NCBI GenBank assembly: GCA_027625145.1 | Contig: JAQBXK010000003.1 | Coordinates: forward strand, 53,209 to 117,208 | Direction of reading: 5' to 3' | Length of the DNA: 64,000 nucleotides | Origin: Pseudomonadota bacterium | Lineage (GTDB): Bacteria > Pseudomonadota > Alphaproteobacteria > Puniceispirillales > Marisalimonadaceae | Shown: one piece after another, positions 17,260 through 25,749 of the stretch | How the letters are laid out: every line of letters begins with the position of its first letter | Position numbering within the stretch: the first letter of the stretch is position 1 | Notes under the pieces: generated by a model | Databases searched by the model: none | What the model was told of the DNA's origin: nothing | The model's input: only the letters and a program-made list of their open reading frames with translations | Position numbers and translations under genes: made by a program

Positions 17260-17910
17260 ATGAATATTTTTGAATGGTTAACCATTTTTTCTATTTGTCT
17301 AATTGGCGCAGTTACACCTGGTCCAAGTTTAATCATCATACTTTATATTACTAATACCAAAGGTTTATTAGCAGGTATAATGACGTCTATTGGACATGGG
17401 TTAGGAGTTTTTATCTATGCTGTTATTTCAATATTAAGCATTAGCTATTTAGTTAAAATATCACCAATCACTATTCAAATAGTACAATTATTAGGAGCAT
17501 TATTTCTGGTTTTTATTGGTTATAAAATTATATTTTTTAAGAATACTGAAGAAAATAATTTTATTAAATATAAAACACCTAAATCATTAATAGAAAGTTT
17601 TTTAATAGGCTTTACGACATCTTTGATTAACCCTAAGGTAATTATATTTTTCTCAGCAATTTTTAGCCAATTCTTAAATCAAGATTATAGTGTTTACACA
17701 AAGTCAGGAATGGCGATTTTAGCGGGCGGAATAGATACTATTTGGTATATTCTGGCTTCATTCTCAATAACAACCCCTGCTATTAAAAGTTATATTAAAG
17801 TTAAACAAAGAATTATTTTTATAATTTGCGGATATGTTTTAGTATTTCTATCTTTTTGTCTGATGTATCAAACATTAAAAAAATTGTTTTTATTTTTTTT
17901 TCTCAATTAA
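17260..17910 (+). CDS. LysE family amino-acid/metabolite exporter
   Basis: A 216-residue protein with six TM helices. The N-terminal ...IGAVTPGPSLIIILY... holds the LysE/RhtB signature, followed by GIMTSIGHGLGVFIYA and, mid-protein, GFTTSLINPKVIIFFSAIFSQF. This family exports basic or neutral amino acids and homoserine-like compounds. The last 21 nt overlap the 3' end of hemY on the opposite strand, so the two genes are convergent with no spacer. Confidence 0.88.
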   Translation: MNIFEWLTIFSICLIGAVTPGPSLIIILYITNTKGLLAGIMTSIGHGLGVFIYAVISILSISYLVKISPITIQIVQLLGALFLVFIGYKIIFFKNTEENNFIKYKTPKSLIESFLIGFTTSLINPKVIIFFSAIFSQFLNQDYSVYTKSGMAILAGGIDTIWYILASFSITTPAIKSYIKVKQRIIFIICGYVLVFLSFCLMYQTLKKLFLFFFLN

Positions 17911-19287
17911 GTTTTTATCTAAGAACCCTTTTGATTTAGACAACAAGTTATCACCTTGAAAATTAATGTCTTCTATTTTAATCCATCTAATTGTACTTAA
18001 GGAATCACACTTTGGACAATGCCATTCCCATTTATTATTATTAATACCGCAGGATACACAAAAGTAATTAGCCCCTTGCTTGGCGTTTGCAACACTTTCA
18101 AGATAATTTTTTGTTTTTTCTATATTATTTTGTGAATTAGCTATATCTGACAGAGTTTTATACGCTTTTTTTGTTAATTCTGATTTAGGTATTTCATCTA
18201 ATAATTTATTCGCTTCACCCCATATTTCTTCACTTGCTGCATAAGATGCAATTTCAATTTTTAAATCATTATATATTTTAGATATTGATTTCTTGTTTAA
18301 GAGATCAATCGCTTTTGAAACCCTGGATCCTGACGTTTTTATATTCCATTTTTTTGATAATTCTAATAAAAGTTCAGGATGTCCTGTAATGAAAAATGCT
18401 TTTTCTAAATAATTAATAGCCTTATTTTTTGACCCTATTCCAGTAATCATATTACATAATGTAATTGCTACTAAAATATGTCCCGGATTTTGTATAATAG
18501 CTTCTTTTAGAAAATTGATTGCAGCTTTTGAATTATTAACTTCAATTAAGTCTAATGCATTTAAATAATTTAAATCTGCCGCTATAAATTTATATGTTTG
18601 AGTATCAAAATATTTTAAATTTTTTAAGGTTTTAAGATGTTTTAAAGAATTTTTTAAATCCTTTATTTTAGCATAGGAATAAAATAAAACTTCTAGAATT
18701 TGTTTAGAATTAGGCTCAAACTTAAGAGCTTCTTCACCTTCACTGATAATTTTATTTATATCTGTTTGATCTATTATGGCTTGACGCATTAAAGCTAGAT
18801 GGCCAACAAAGGCTGTGGTTGGTTCATCAGTTAAAATCTTAAAATAATTTTGAGAAATATCTTTTTTATTATCTGAACTAACATTAAGATTATTCACAAC
18901 GCTTAAATGATCTTTTAATAATTTACCAAGCTTTTTATCTTTAGTATTTTTAGAGATCAATGCAGCCTCTTTAGCAGCTAAAACAAATTCGCCATGACTA
19001 GCCAGCAAGAAAGCTTTAACTAATTTTTGTTCAACTTTTTCACTGTTTTTTGAATTTAATCTTCTCATTGCTAATTTAGGAATATTAAATAATAAAATCC
19101 AAATTCTATCTATAAAAACTATTAGCCCAACCATTATCAACAAGATAAAAATAAATATATCAGTTGAAAGTTCAACTCCCCAACCCATCCAGTTAATAGT
19201 TGTACTTCCTTCTGAACTGGAAATAAAATTTGAGACAAATCCAATAATAATTACAAATATAATTAATTTTAATATTCTAAACATCAC
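17890..19287 (-). CDS. hemY: HemY-type TPR protein with a LapB-like zinc ribbon
   Basis: The 465-residue protein begins with two TM helices (about residues 4-22 and 41-62) as in HemY_N, followed by tetratricopeptide-like helices to about 400. The C-terminus has CVSCG and CPKC pairs within a 20-residue segment ending STIRW. That ending closely resembles the rubredoxin-like metal ribbon of LapB (YciM). The location right after hemC-hemD and the mitofilin-like gene is the alphaproteobacterial hemY position. HemY function is not settled; LapB controls LPS synthesis. The hybrid look makes a membrane-anchored assembly factor plausible. Confidence 0.8.
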   Translation of the reverse strand: MMFRILKLIIFVIIIGFVSNFISSSEGSTTINWMGWGVELSTDIFIFILLIMVGLIVFIDRIWILLFNIPKLAMRRLNSKNSEKVEQKLVKAFLLASHGEFVLAAKEAALISKNTKDKKLGKLLKDHLSVVNNLNVSSDNKKDISQNYFKILTDEPTTAFVGHLALMRQAIIDQTDINKIISEGEEALKFEPNSKQILEVLFYSYAKIKDLKNSLKHLKTLKNLKYFDTQTYKFIAADLNYLNALDLIEVNNSKAAINFLKEAIIQNPGHILVAITLCNMITGIGSKNKAINYLEKAFFITGHPELLLELSKKWNIKTSGSRVSKAIDLLNKKSISKIYNDLKIEIASYAASEEIWGEANKLLDEIPKSELTKKAYKTLSDIANSQNNIEKTKNYLESVANAKQGANYFCVSCGINNNKWEWHCPKCDSLSTIRWIKIEDINFQGDNLLSKSKGFLDKNLIEKKK

Positions 19288-19295
19288 TTATTCAA

Positions 19296-20180
19296 TCACT
19301 TAATATTTTTGTTTAATAATTTGTCGGCTCTTGAAATATATTCATTAATTGAGATTTTCCAATTTTCAGGCAATTGCTTTAATAAAGTAATTACATTTTT
19401 AATATTACCATTTTTTAATTCTTTTTCTGCTTTTGTAATTAAAGAACGCGGGGAAGAGCTTTCACCAAACTCTCTTAGTTTTAGAGCTCCAGCTAAATAG
19501 TGAGTTATTTTATCAAAATAATTAGCTCCTTCTTTTATAAACTCACTATGTGACGTTAAACCTAAATCTTTTCTCTTTAATAACTGTTCTATAATAATAT
19601 TAGCTTCATTTATCAAAAGTCTTTCAATTTTAATTTTGTTTTGATTTAATTTAGAAGATTCATTTAACTTTTCTTTGTCTTCTAATTTTAATGTTGTCTC
19701 ATAAAACACATCTTTTTTTACAATAGCATTATCATGACTTAATTGTTCCAGATTATTTTCTTTTTTATCCACTTTAGATAATTTATCTAATATAGAATTA
19801 ACTTTTTTTTGTAATGAAATATTAACGTTATTCAAATTTTCTAAATCAGAAATAATTTTTTTATTATTGTCTTTTTGAAGATCTATATTTTTTATATCAT
19901 CGCTTAAACTAATAAAATCTTGTTTGATTTTATCAAATTCCTTATCCAAAGATTTGTTTGTATTTTCAAAATTATTTAATAGATCATAGAATTTAGAGTA
20001 TTCTGCATTTATCCGCTTAGGTATGTAAAAATTAGTTATCCAATAAAAAAATAAAATTGAAATAATTACTATAGAACAACTAAAAAAAAAGGATCCATAA
20101 GTTAATAATCTGAATTTTTTTTCATTATTAACAGGACCCATCTCTATAATAGTCTCTTTATCGTTTTTAGAAGTAACCAT
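19296..20180 (-). CDS. alphaproteobacterial Mic60/mitofilin-like inner-membrane protein
   Basis: A 294-residue protein with a charged N-terminus, one TM helix (about residues 30-51), a long Lys/Glu/Asn-rich coiled coil (about 60-165), and a C-terminal helical domain with GANYFDKITHYLAGALKLRE and NVITLLKQLPENWK. This is the domain plan of Mic60. Alphaproteobacterial Mic60 genes are known to sit between hemD and hemY, as here (14 nt to hemD, 8 nt to hemY). In mitochondria Mic60 shapes cristae; in bacteria it is linked to intracytoplasmic membranes. The sequence is short and divergent, so the call rests on synteny plus architecture. Confidence 0.72.
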   Translation of the reverse strand: MVTSKNDKETIIEMGPVNNEKKFRLLTYGSFFFSCSIVIISILFFYWITNFYIPKRINAEYSKFYDLLNNFENTNKSLDKEFDKIKQDFISLSDDIKNIDLQKDNNKKIISDLENLNNVNISLQKKVNSILDKLSKVDKKENNLEQLSHDNAIVKKDVFYETTLKLEDKEKLNESSKLNQNKIKIERLLINEANIIIEQLLKRKDLGLTSHSEFIKEGANYFDKITHYLAGALKLREFGESSSPRSLITKAEKELKNGNIKNVITLLKQLPENWKISINEYISRADKLLNKNIK

Positions 20181-20194
20181 ATTAACTTTCCTAA

Positions 20195-20941
20195 TTATTT
20201 AGTTATCTCTACTATATGATTTAAGATATCTTTAGTAAAATTTTTCTTAATAACTTCTATACGATTCCAACCTAACGTTTTTGCTTTTTTAGCAACATTA
20301 TCACTATTTACAAATATAATTGATTTACTATTAATTTTTTCAAACAAATCATATTTCTTTAAAAGATTTTTTGTAATTAATAAATTCCTTGATGAAAGTA
20401 TAACAAGATTACAATAAACCGCATGAATTAAACTATCTCTAGTCGCTTTATCTATTACTTCAATTGGAAACATCTTATATGCTTCATAAATTTCAAGTTT
20501 TCTATTATTTATTCTAAGAGCTTCCTGTAAATTAAAACTTCTATCTTTGCCCGCAACCCACAACCCTTGCTCATGAGGCAATGTATTATTTATAATTAAT
20601 TGCTTAAGTGACTTTGAATTTCCATCTGCTTGGAAAATATTCTTGTAAAGTGCCTTCTCTAATTTTTCTTTTGTTTCCACACCTACAGTAAAAAATTTAA
20701 TTGTCTTTGAAAGATTCTGTTGATTATTTTTTATAAAATTAGTTAAAGAATTGATCGCTTTAGGACTGGTTAAAACAAAATAATCAAATTTAACTTCAAA
20801 GGCATATGGTTCATAATAGACCAAACTTACTATGGGGAGAGGTTCAACTAAAATACCTTTTTCTTTTAAGTATTCTGAGTTTAAAAAAGCATCTTCTTTT
20901 TCACGAAGCACAAATGTTATTGTATTGGACTTATTAGACAA
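20195..20941 (-). CDS. hemD: uroporphyrinogen-III synthase
   Basis: The 248-residue protein closes and isomerises the linear tetrapyrrole made by HemC. HemD sequences are poorly conserved. Here the two-domain pattern is visible: an N-terminal TFVLREKEDAFLNSEYLKEKG, then FDYFVLTSPKAINSL (about 73), FFTVGVETKEKL (about 104), and the second-domain LVILSSRNLL (about 180). It lies 25 nt downstream of hemC in the same direction, which confirms the assignment. Confidence 0.85.
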   Translation of the reverse strand: MSNKSNTITFVLREKEDAFLNSEYLKEKGILVEPLPIVSLVYYEPYAFEVKFDYFVLTSPKAINSLTNFIKNNQQNLSKTIKFFTVGVETKEKLEKALYKNIFQADGNSKSLKQLIINNTLPHEQGLWVAGKDRSFNLQEALRINNRKLEIYEAYKMFPIEVIDKATRDSLIHAVYCNLVILSSRNLLITKNLLKKYDLFEKINSKSIIFVNSDNVAKKAKTLGWNRIEVIKKNFTKDILNHIVEITK

Positions 20942-20966
20942 AAAAAACTCCTAATATTATTTTATT

Positions 20967-21896
20967 TTATTGTGCCAATAAATTTTTTCCACCTTTTGAA
21001 ACTATTTCTTTTCCTAATTCTTTACCAAGCAAAACAGCATCTTCCATTAAACCAGATATGCTAGACTTTATAACGACTGTTCCATCTAACTTTGCTATTG
21101 CACCATCTAAGATTAAATTATTATTTTCAGTTACATAGGCGCTTGCAGAAATTGGTGTACGACAAGATCCATCTAAAAACCCTAGAAAACTTCTTTCTGC
21201 TAAAGTTTCATAATATGTCTTTTTATCATTAACTTCAGCAAGCAAATTATTAATATTTAATTCTAAACTTGTATTTTTAAAATTAGTTGACTGAATTGCA
21301 ATCACACCTTGTGTAGATGCAGGTGGTATTATTTCTTTTGGAATGACATGCCCTATATTAATATTTAATCTATCTAGACCTGCTTTAGCTAAAATAATTC
21401 CATCAAATTCTCTATTATTTAACTTTGCTATTCTAGTTCCTACGTTCCCTCTCAAAAGTTTAATTATCAGATCCGGTCTATATGATTTAGCAAAAGCAGC
21501 TCTTCTAACTGAACTGGTTCCTATCACAGCTCCTTTTGGAAGCTCATCAAATGAACTATAATCACTTATTAAGAGATCACTTCTATCCCCTCTAGGTAAG
21601 ACTGCAGAAATAATAGTATTCTGTGCAATTTTTGTTTCCATATCTTTCATGGAGTGAACAGCTATATCTGCTTTATCATTTAAAATAACATTTTCTAACT
21701 CTTTAATAAACAATCCCTTTCCACCAATATCGGCAAGAGATTTTTCTAGAGTTTTATCACCAGAAGTAACTATATCTAATATTGATGCCTCAACATTTTT
21801 ACCAAGAATTTCTGTTACCAAATCAACTTGCCGAAGTGCTAATTGAGATCTACGTGTAGCTATTCTTATTTTTAATATCATTTTAAATTCATTCAT
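20967..21896 (-). CDS. hemC: hydroxymethylbilane synthase (porphobilinogen deaminase)
   Basis: A 309-residue enzyme joining four porphobilinogen units. It shows IRIATRRSQLALRQ (about residue 10), DIGGKGLFIKELE (about 57), AVHSMKDM (about 79), GTSSVRRAA (about 125), RGNVGTRIAKL (about 149) and the dipyrromethane-cofactor cysteine in FLDGSCRTPISA (about 241). An ATG at 21881 is an equally good start, as neither has a strong ribosome site. It is the first gene of the hemC-hemD-mic60-hemY operon and is divergent from tsaD across 155 nt. Confidence 0.95.
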   Translation of the reverse strand: MNEFKMILKIRIATRRSQLALRQVDLVTEILGKNVEASILDIVTSGDKTLEKSLADIGGKGLFIKELENVILNDKADIAVHSMKDMETKIAQNTIISAVLPRGDRSDLLISDYSSFDELPKGAVIGTSSVRRAAFAKSYRPDLIIKLLRGNVGTRIAKLNNREFDGIILAKAGLDRLNINIGHVIPKEIIPPASTQGVIAIQSTNFKNTSLELNINNLLAEVNDKKTYYETLAERSFLGFLDGSCRTPISASAYVTENNNLILDGAIAKLDGTVVIKSSISGLMEDAVLLGKELGKEIVSKGGKNLLAQ

Positions 21897-22051
21897 TTTT
21901 TATTAAATCATAGATTTAACAAAGTTAGTTTTAATTAACATTTTAATACTAAATTTAGAAAATCTATTAACCTACAATACTAATTTGTATTTGCTTTACT
22001 AGACTTTAACTCTATTTTAGGCTTAAAAAATGGTTAACTTAGGATAAAATC

Positions 22052-23146
22052 ATGCAAAATACTAATCAAAAAATTATTATGGGCATAGAAACAAGTTGTG
22101 ACGATACAGCAGTATCTATAATTAGCTCAAATAAAGATATTTTGTCCAATGTAATTATTAACCAAAACTCTGATCTGGCTAAATATGGAGGGGTAGTTCC
22201 TGAGGTCGCTGCAAGAGCTCATCTTGCACATATAGAAAATGCAGTTAAAGAATCATTAAAAATATCTCAATTAAAAATAAATGATATGGATATAATTGCT
22301 GCTACTGGAGGACCAGGGTTAATTGGCGGAGTGATTGTAGGCACTGTATTTGGAAAATCATTAGCCATGTCATTAAATGTTCCTTATGTCGCAGTTAATC
22401 ATCTTGAAGGACATGCCTTAACAGCTAGATTAACAAACAATATCAAATACCCTTATTTGCTTCTTCTTGTTTCTGGAGGTCACACACAAATCATTGCAGT
22501 GTTAAAATATGGAAAATATATAAGATTGAGCACAACATTAGACGATGCCGCAGGAGAAACTTTCGACAAAGCTGCCAAAATTCTTGGTATTGGATTTCCA
22601 GGAGGACCTCAAATAGAAAAAACGGCCCTTAATGGAGATCCCAATAGTTTTAAGTTACCAAAACCAATGTATAAATCAAAAAACCCTAATTTTTCTTTTT
22701 CTGGATTAAAGACAGCATTTTCTCAAACTGTTTTAAAAAGCAATCTAACAAAAACTTCAATCCAAGATTTATCTGCTAGTATACAAAAAACTATATCCGA
22801 CTGTTTAGTTGATAGAACAAGAATATCCCTACAAAGTTTTAAAGAAATAATTGGTCCTGATTTACAAACTCAATTAGTTGTTGCTGGAGGAGTAGCATCT
22901 AATACATTTATACGTCAGGCATTAGAAAAGCTTGCGATGGAAAATGATGCTGTTTTTATTGCCCCTCCAATCAATTTATGCACTGATAATGGAGCAATGA
23001 TTGCTTGGGCTGGTTATGAAAAATATAATTTTGAAGGGGAAACTGATTTAAATTTTAAACCAAGGCCCAGATGGCCATTAGATCCTGATGCCCATATTAG
23101 TAACCCAATAATAAAAAATGTTGGGAAAAAAGGAGTTAAAGCTTAA
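22052..23146 (+). CDS. tsaD: tRNA N6-threonylcarbamoyladenosine transferase TsaD
   Basis: The 364-residue protein transfers the threonylcarbamoyl group to A37 of ANN-decoding tRNAs. It has GIETSCDDTAVS (about residue 11), the metal-binding NHLEGHALTARL histidines (about 117-121), LLVSGGHTQI (about 140), DDAAGETFDKAAK (about 169), VAGGVASN (about 284) and CTDNGAMIAWAG (about 313). All family landmarks are present. AGGAT precedes the ATG. It is followed immediately by gpsA. Confidence 0.97.
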   Translation: MQNTNQKIIMGIETSCDDTAVSIISSNKDILSNVIINQNSDLAKYGGVVPEVAARAHLAHIENAVKESLKISQLKINDMDIIAATGGPGLIGGVIVGTVFGKSLAMSLNVPYVAVNHLEGHALTARLTNNIKYPYLLLLVSGGHTQIIAVLKYGKYIRLSTTLDDAAGETFDKAAKILGIGFPGGPQIEKTALNGDPNSFKLPKPMYKSKNPNFSFSGLKTAFSQTVLKSNLTKTSIQDLSASIQKTISDCLVDRTRISLQSFKEIIGPDLQTQLVVAGGVASNTFIRQALEKLAMENDAVFIAPPINLCTDNGAMIAWAGYEKYNFEGETDLNFKPRPRWPLDPDAHISNPIIKNVGKKGVKA

Positions 23147-24130
23147 ATGTCTAAATATTCAAATATATGTTTTTATGGTGGAGGAGCTTGGGGACAAGCT
23201 CTTTCAATTACCCTAGCTTCACTTGGGCACAAATCAAAGTTAATAGTTTCTGATCAAACAAGAGCAAATGAAATTAATTCTGGAATATCAAGAAGATTTT
23301 CTCAAATAAAGCTAAGTCCTTTGATCACATCATCTGTTAACGCTAAAGAAGTAATCAAGGAAAGTAATTTAGTTTTTATTACTACCGAAAGCAAAAGAGT
23401 AATGAGTGTGATTGAGCAAATAAATTTATTAAATAATAAAGAAATTAATATAGTCATAACTTCTAAAGGTTTTGCCAATAAGCATGGAGAAACTTTTAAT
23501 GAAATTATTAAAAATCAATTTCCTACTTTAAAAACCGGTATTTTAACAGGGCCAACATTTGCAGATGAAATTGCTAAAAATCTTCCTGCAGCTGCTATTT
23601 TAGCTAGTAATGATATAAATTTTGCAAACTCTATATGTAATTTATTTAAAAATTCTTGTCTTAGACTTTACCAAAGCAATGACCCTTTAGGAGCTTCAAT
23701 AGCAGGCGCAGTAAAAAATATAATTGCAATTGGTGCAGGTATTATTGAAGGATTAAATCTAGGAGACAATGCCAAAGCAGCTTTAATAACCAGAGGCATT
23801 TCTGAAACATCTAGATTAATAAAGTCATCAGGTGGCAATTATGAAACAGCATTTGGTCTTGCAGGCATTGGAGACATGTCTCTAACATGCAGTGGACCTC
23901 ATTCTAGAAATATGGCCTATGGCATGCATTTAATTACAAGGACAAATAAAAATAAGACCTTAGATCTTGTGGAAGGAGTAAACGCTGTAGAGGCAACTTT
24001 AGTGTTAGCTAAAAAATTTAACATTGAACTCCCAATTGTTAATGCAATTAATGAAATTTTAAATAAAGAAGGTAATATTAAAGAAATAATAAATAAACTT
24101 TTATCTAGGCCTATCAAAAATGAATTCTAA
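23147..24130 (+). CDS. gpsA: NAD(P)-dependent glycerol-3-phosphate dehydrogenase
   Basis: The 327-residue enzyme reduces dihydroxyacetone phosphate for phospholipid synthesis. It has FYGGGAWGQALSI (residues 8-20), TSKGFANKHGE (about 106), LTGPTFADEIAKNLPAA (about 135), the catalytic lysine in AGAVKNIIAIGAGI (about 188), LAGIGDMSLTCSG (about 240) and SRNMAYG. The ATG directly abuts the tsaD stop codon; its ribosome site AAAGGAG lies within the end of tsaD, so the two are translationally coupled. Confidence 0.96.
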   Translation: MSKYSNICFYGGGAWGQALSITLASLGHKSKLIVSDQTRANEINSGISRRFSQIKLSPLITSSVNAKEVIKESNLVFITTESKRVMSVIEQINLLNNKEINIVITSKGFANKHGETFNEIIKNQFPTLKTGILTGPTFADEIAKNLPAAAILASNDINFANSICNLFKNSCLRLYQSNDPLGASIAGAVKNIIAIGAGIIEGLNLGDNAKAALITRGISETSRLIKSSGGNYETAFGLAGIGDMSLTCSGPHSRNMAYGMHLITRTNKNKTLDLVEGVNAVEATLVLAKKFNIELPIVNAINEILNKEGNIKEIINKLLSRPIKNEF

Positions 24131-24148
24131 ATTTGGAAAATAAAAAAT

Positions 24149-24568
24149 ATGAATTTTTGGTTATTTAAATCTGAACCTGAAAAATGGTCATGGAGTGATC
24201 AATTAAGAAAAGGTTCAGTTGGAGAATCTTGGGATGGAATAAGAAACTTTCAAGCCTCAAACAATATGAAATCGATGAAAATTGGTGATCTAGGTTTTTT
24301 TTATCATTCCTCTAAGGAAAAGAAAATTATTGGAATAGTTAAAGTTATAAAAGAATATTATCCAGATTACACAGATGAAACTGGAAGATTTGGAATGGTT
24401 GACATAGTCGCAATAAAAGCAACTGTTAATCAAGTGAGTTTAAAAGATATTAAACAAAAAGAAGATTTAAAAGATATATGCCTAATTAAACAAGGAAGGT
24501 TATCGGTCTTATCAATTTCAGATAATGAATGGGAAATAATTCTTAAAATGAGTGAAACAAACATTTAA
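24149..24568 (+). CDS. EVE (PUA-like) domain protein
   Basis: A 139-residue EVE domain. It begins NFWLFKSEPEKWSW and continues ESWDGIRNFQASNNMKSMKIGDLGFFYHS and GIVKVIKEYYPD. This is the conserved pocket of the YTH/EVE/ASCH superfamily that binds modified bases or RNA. In alphaproteobacteria it is frequently found after gpsA, as here (18 nt gap). The biological ligand is unknown. Confidence 0.9.
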   Translation: MNFWLFKSEPEKWSWSDQLRKGSVGESWDGIRNFQASNNMKSMKIGDLGFFYHSSKEKKIIGIVKVIKEYYPDYTDETGRFGMVDIVAIKATVNQVSLKDIKQKEDLKDICLIKQGRLSVLSISDNEWEIILKMSETNI

Positions 24569-24583
24569 GTTTTATTTAATTAT

Positions 24584-24955
24584 TCATTTCTCCTTTTTCT
24601 CTTTATGTATAAAATATAAATTTCTTAAATATATCAATACACCTACAGATTGCCCAGCAATAATAACTGGATCTTGCCTCCATATAGCATATGTCAACAA
24701 GACTAGCCCTCCAGAAATAGAAAAATACCAAAATGCAACAGGTATTACTGAACGACCTGCATTTTCACTACTTAACCATTGAATAATAAAACGAGTTGCA
24801 AATAAAGCCTGTCCACCAAAACCAATAATTATCATAATTTTTTCAGGATGATTATCTAGATAATAACTTAGAAATGGAAACACAGCAGTTATAATTGAGC
24901 TAAAAAAAACTGCAAACACTTCAATTTTTAAAGAAAGGTATTCTATCAAATTCAT
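24584..24955 (-). CDS. lipid-A-disaccharide synthase N-terminal-domain protein (LABN), membrane
   Basis: A 123-residue protein with three to four TM helices. It contains GGQALFATRFIIQWLSSENAGRS and PVAFWYFSISGGLVLLTYAIWRQDPV, the hallmark of the LAB_N domain, and ends YLRNLYFIHKEKK. Its start overlaps the stop of the upstream glycosyltransferase by 1 nt (TAATG), so the two are coupled. This trio with GT2 and the ArnT-like gene is a common lipid-A/undecaprenyl-sugar module. Confidence 0.85.
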   Translation of the reverse strand: MNLIEYLSLKIEVFAVFFSSIITAVFPFLSYYLDNHPEKIMIIIGFGGQALFATRFIIQWLSSENAGRSVIPVAFWYFSISGGLVLLTYAIWRQDPVIIAGQSVGVLIYLRNLYFIHKEKKEK

Positions 24956-25701
24956 TAATTTTCCTTATTATTATCATTTATCTCTTGGGAGGTTAAATCT
25001 TTTGGCATTCTTTTTATTAACCACATAACGCCTAAAATATCAGAAATACCAACTAACAATCTTCCAAAATTAGTATACTTTGAAATCCCTTTTGTTCTTT
25101 CTCTATGATTTACATTGTATTCTAATACCTTCGCACCTTCTCTTAAAGCTAAAGCAGACAAGAATCTATGCATATGATCAAAATAAGGAAGTTTAATATA
25201 TAAATCTTTGTGAAACACTTTTATACCACAACCTGAATCAGAATGATTATCTCTAAGAAGAATTCGTCTGCACAGTCTTGCAAAAGCTGATGCCCACACA
25301 CGTGATTTACTATCTTGTCTATTAACTCTTACTCCTCCAATCAATGTTAGTTGATTTTTTTGACTCTTTATTAATACAATCATTTCAGTTAAATCAGCTG
25401 GATCATTTTGACCATCGCCATCCAAGGTTGCAATTATATTTGATTTAGAAAAGCTTATACCTGTTCTCAGCGCAGCAGATTGTCCTTTACTAGATTTATG
25501 ATTAATAACTCTTAGTCTTTTATTAATCTTTATAACTTCTTTTAAATCCTCTAGTGTAGAATCATTCGATCCATCATTTACATATATTATTTCATAATTT
25601 AATGCTTCTAATGCATAATCAATTTCTTGGATTAAATTTGCTATATTTCCAGATTCATTTTTTACTGGAACAACAACCGTAATATCTTTATTTAATGCCA
25701 T
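24955..25701 (-). CDS. family 2 glycosyltransferase (dolichol-phosphate-mannose-synthase-like)
   Basis: The 248-residue GT-A enzyme shows VVVPVKNESGNI (residues 8-19), YVNDGSNDSTLE (about 39), ATLDGDGQNDPADL (about 91) with the D-x-D metal site, and SGCGIKVFHKDLY (about 157). There is no C-terminal TM anchor. Members transfer a sugar from a nucleotide sugar to a polyprenyl phosphate. It lies between the LABN gene and an ArnT-like transferase, which would use the lipid-linked sugar at the periplasmic face. Confidence 0.88.
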   Translation of the reverse strand: MALNKDITVVVPVKNESGNIANLIQEIDYALEALNYEIIYVNDGSNDSTLEDLKEVIKINKRLRVINHKSSKGQSAALRTGISFSKSNIIATLDGDGQNDPADLTEMIVLIKSQKNQLTLIGGVRVNRQDSKSRVWASAFARLCRRILLRDNHSDSGCGIKVFHKDLYIKLPYFDHMHRFLSALALREGAKVLEYNVNHRERTKGISKYTNFGRLLVGISDILGVMWLIKRMPKDLTSQEINDNNKEN

Positions 25702-25749
25702 CGTTTTTCATTTTTTTAAAAATTAAAATTTAACAAATCAATAGCTTTA

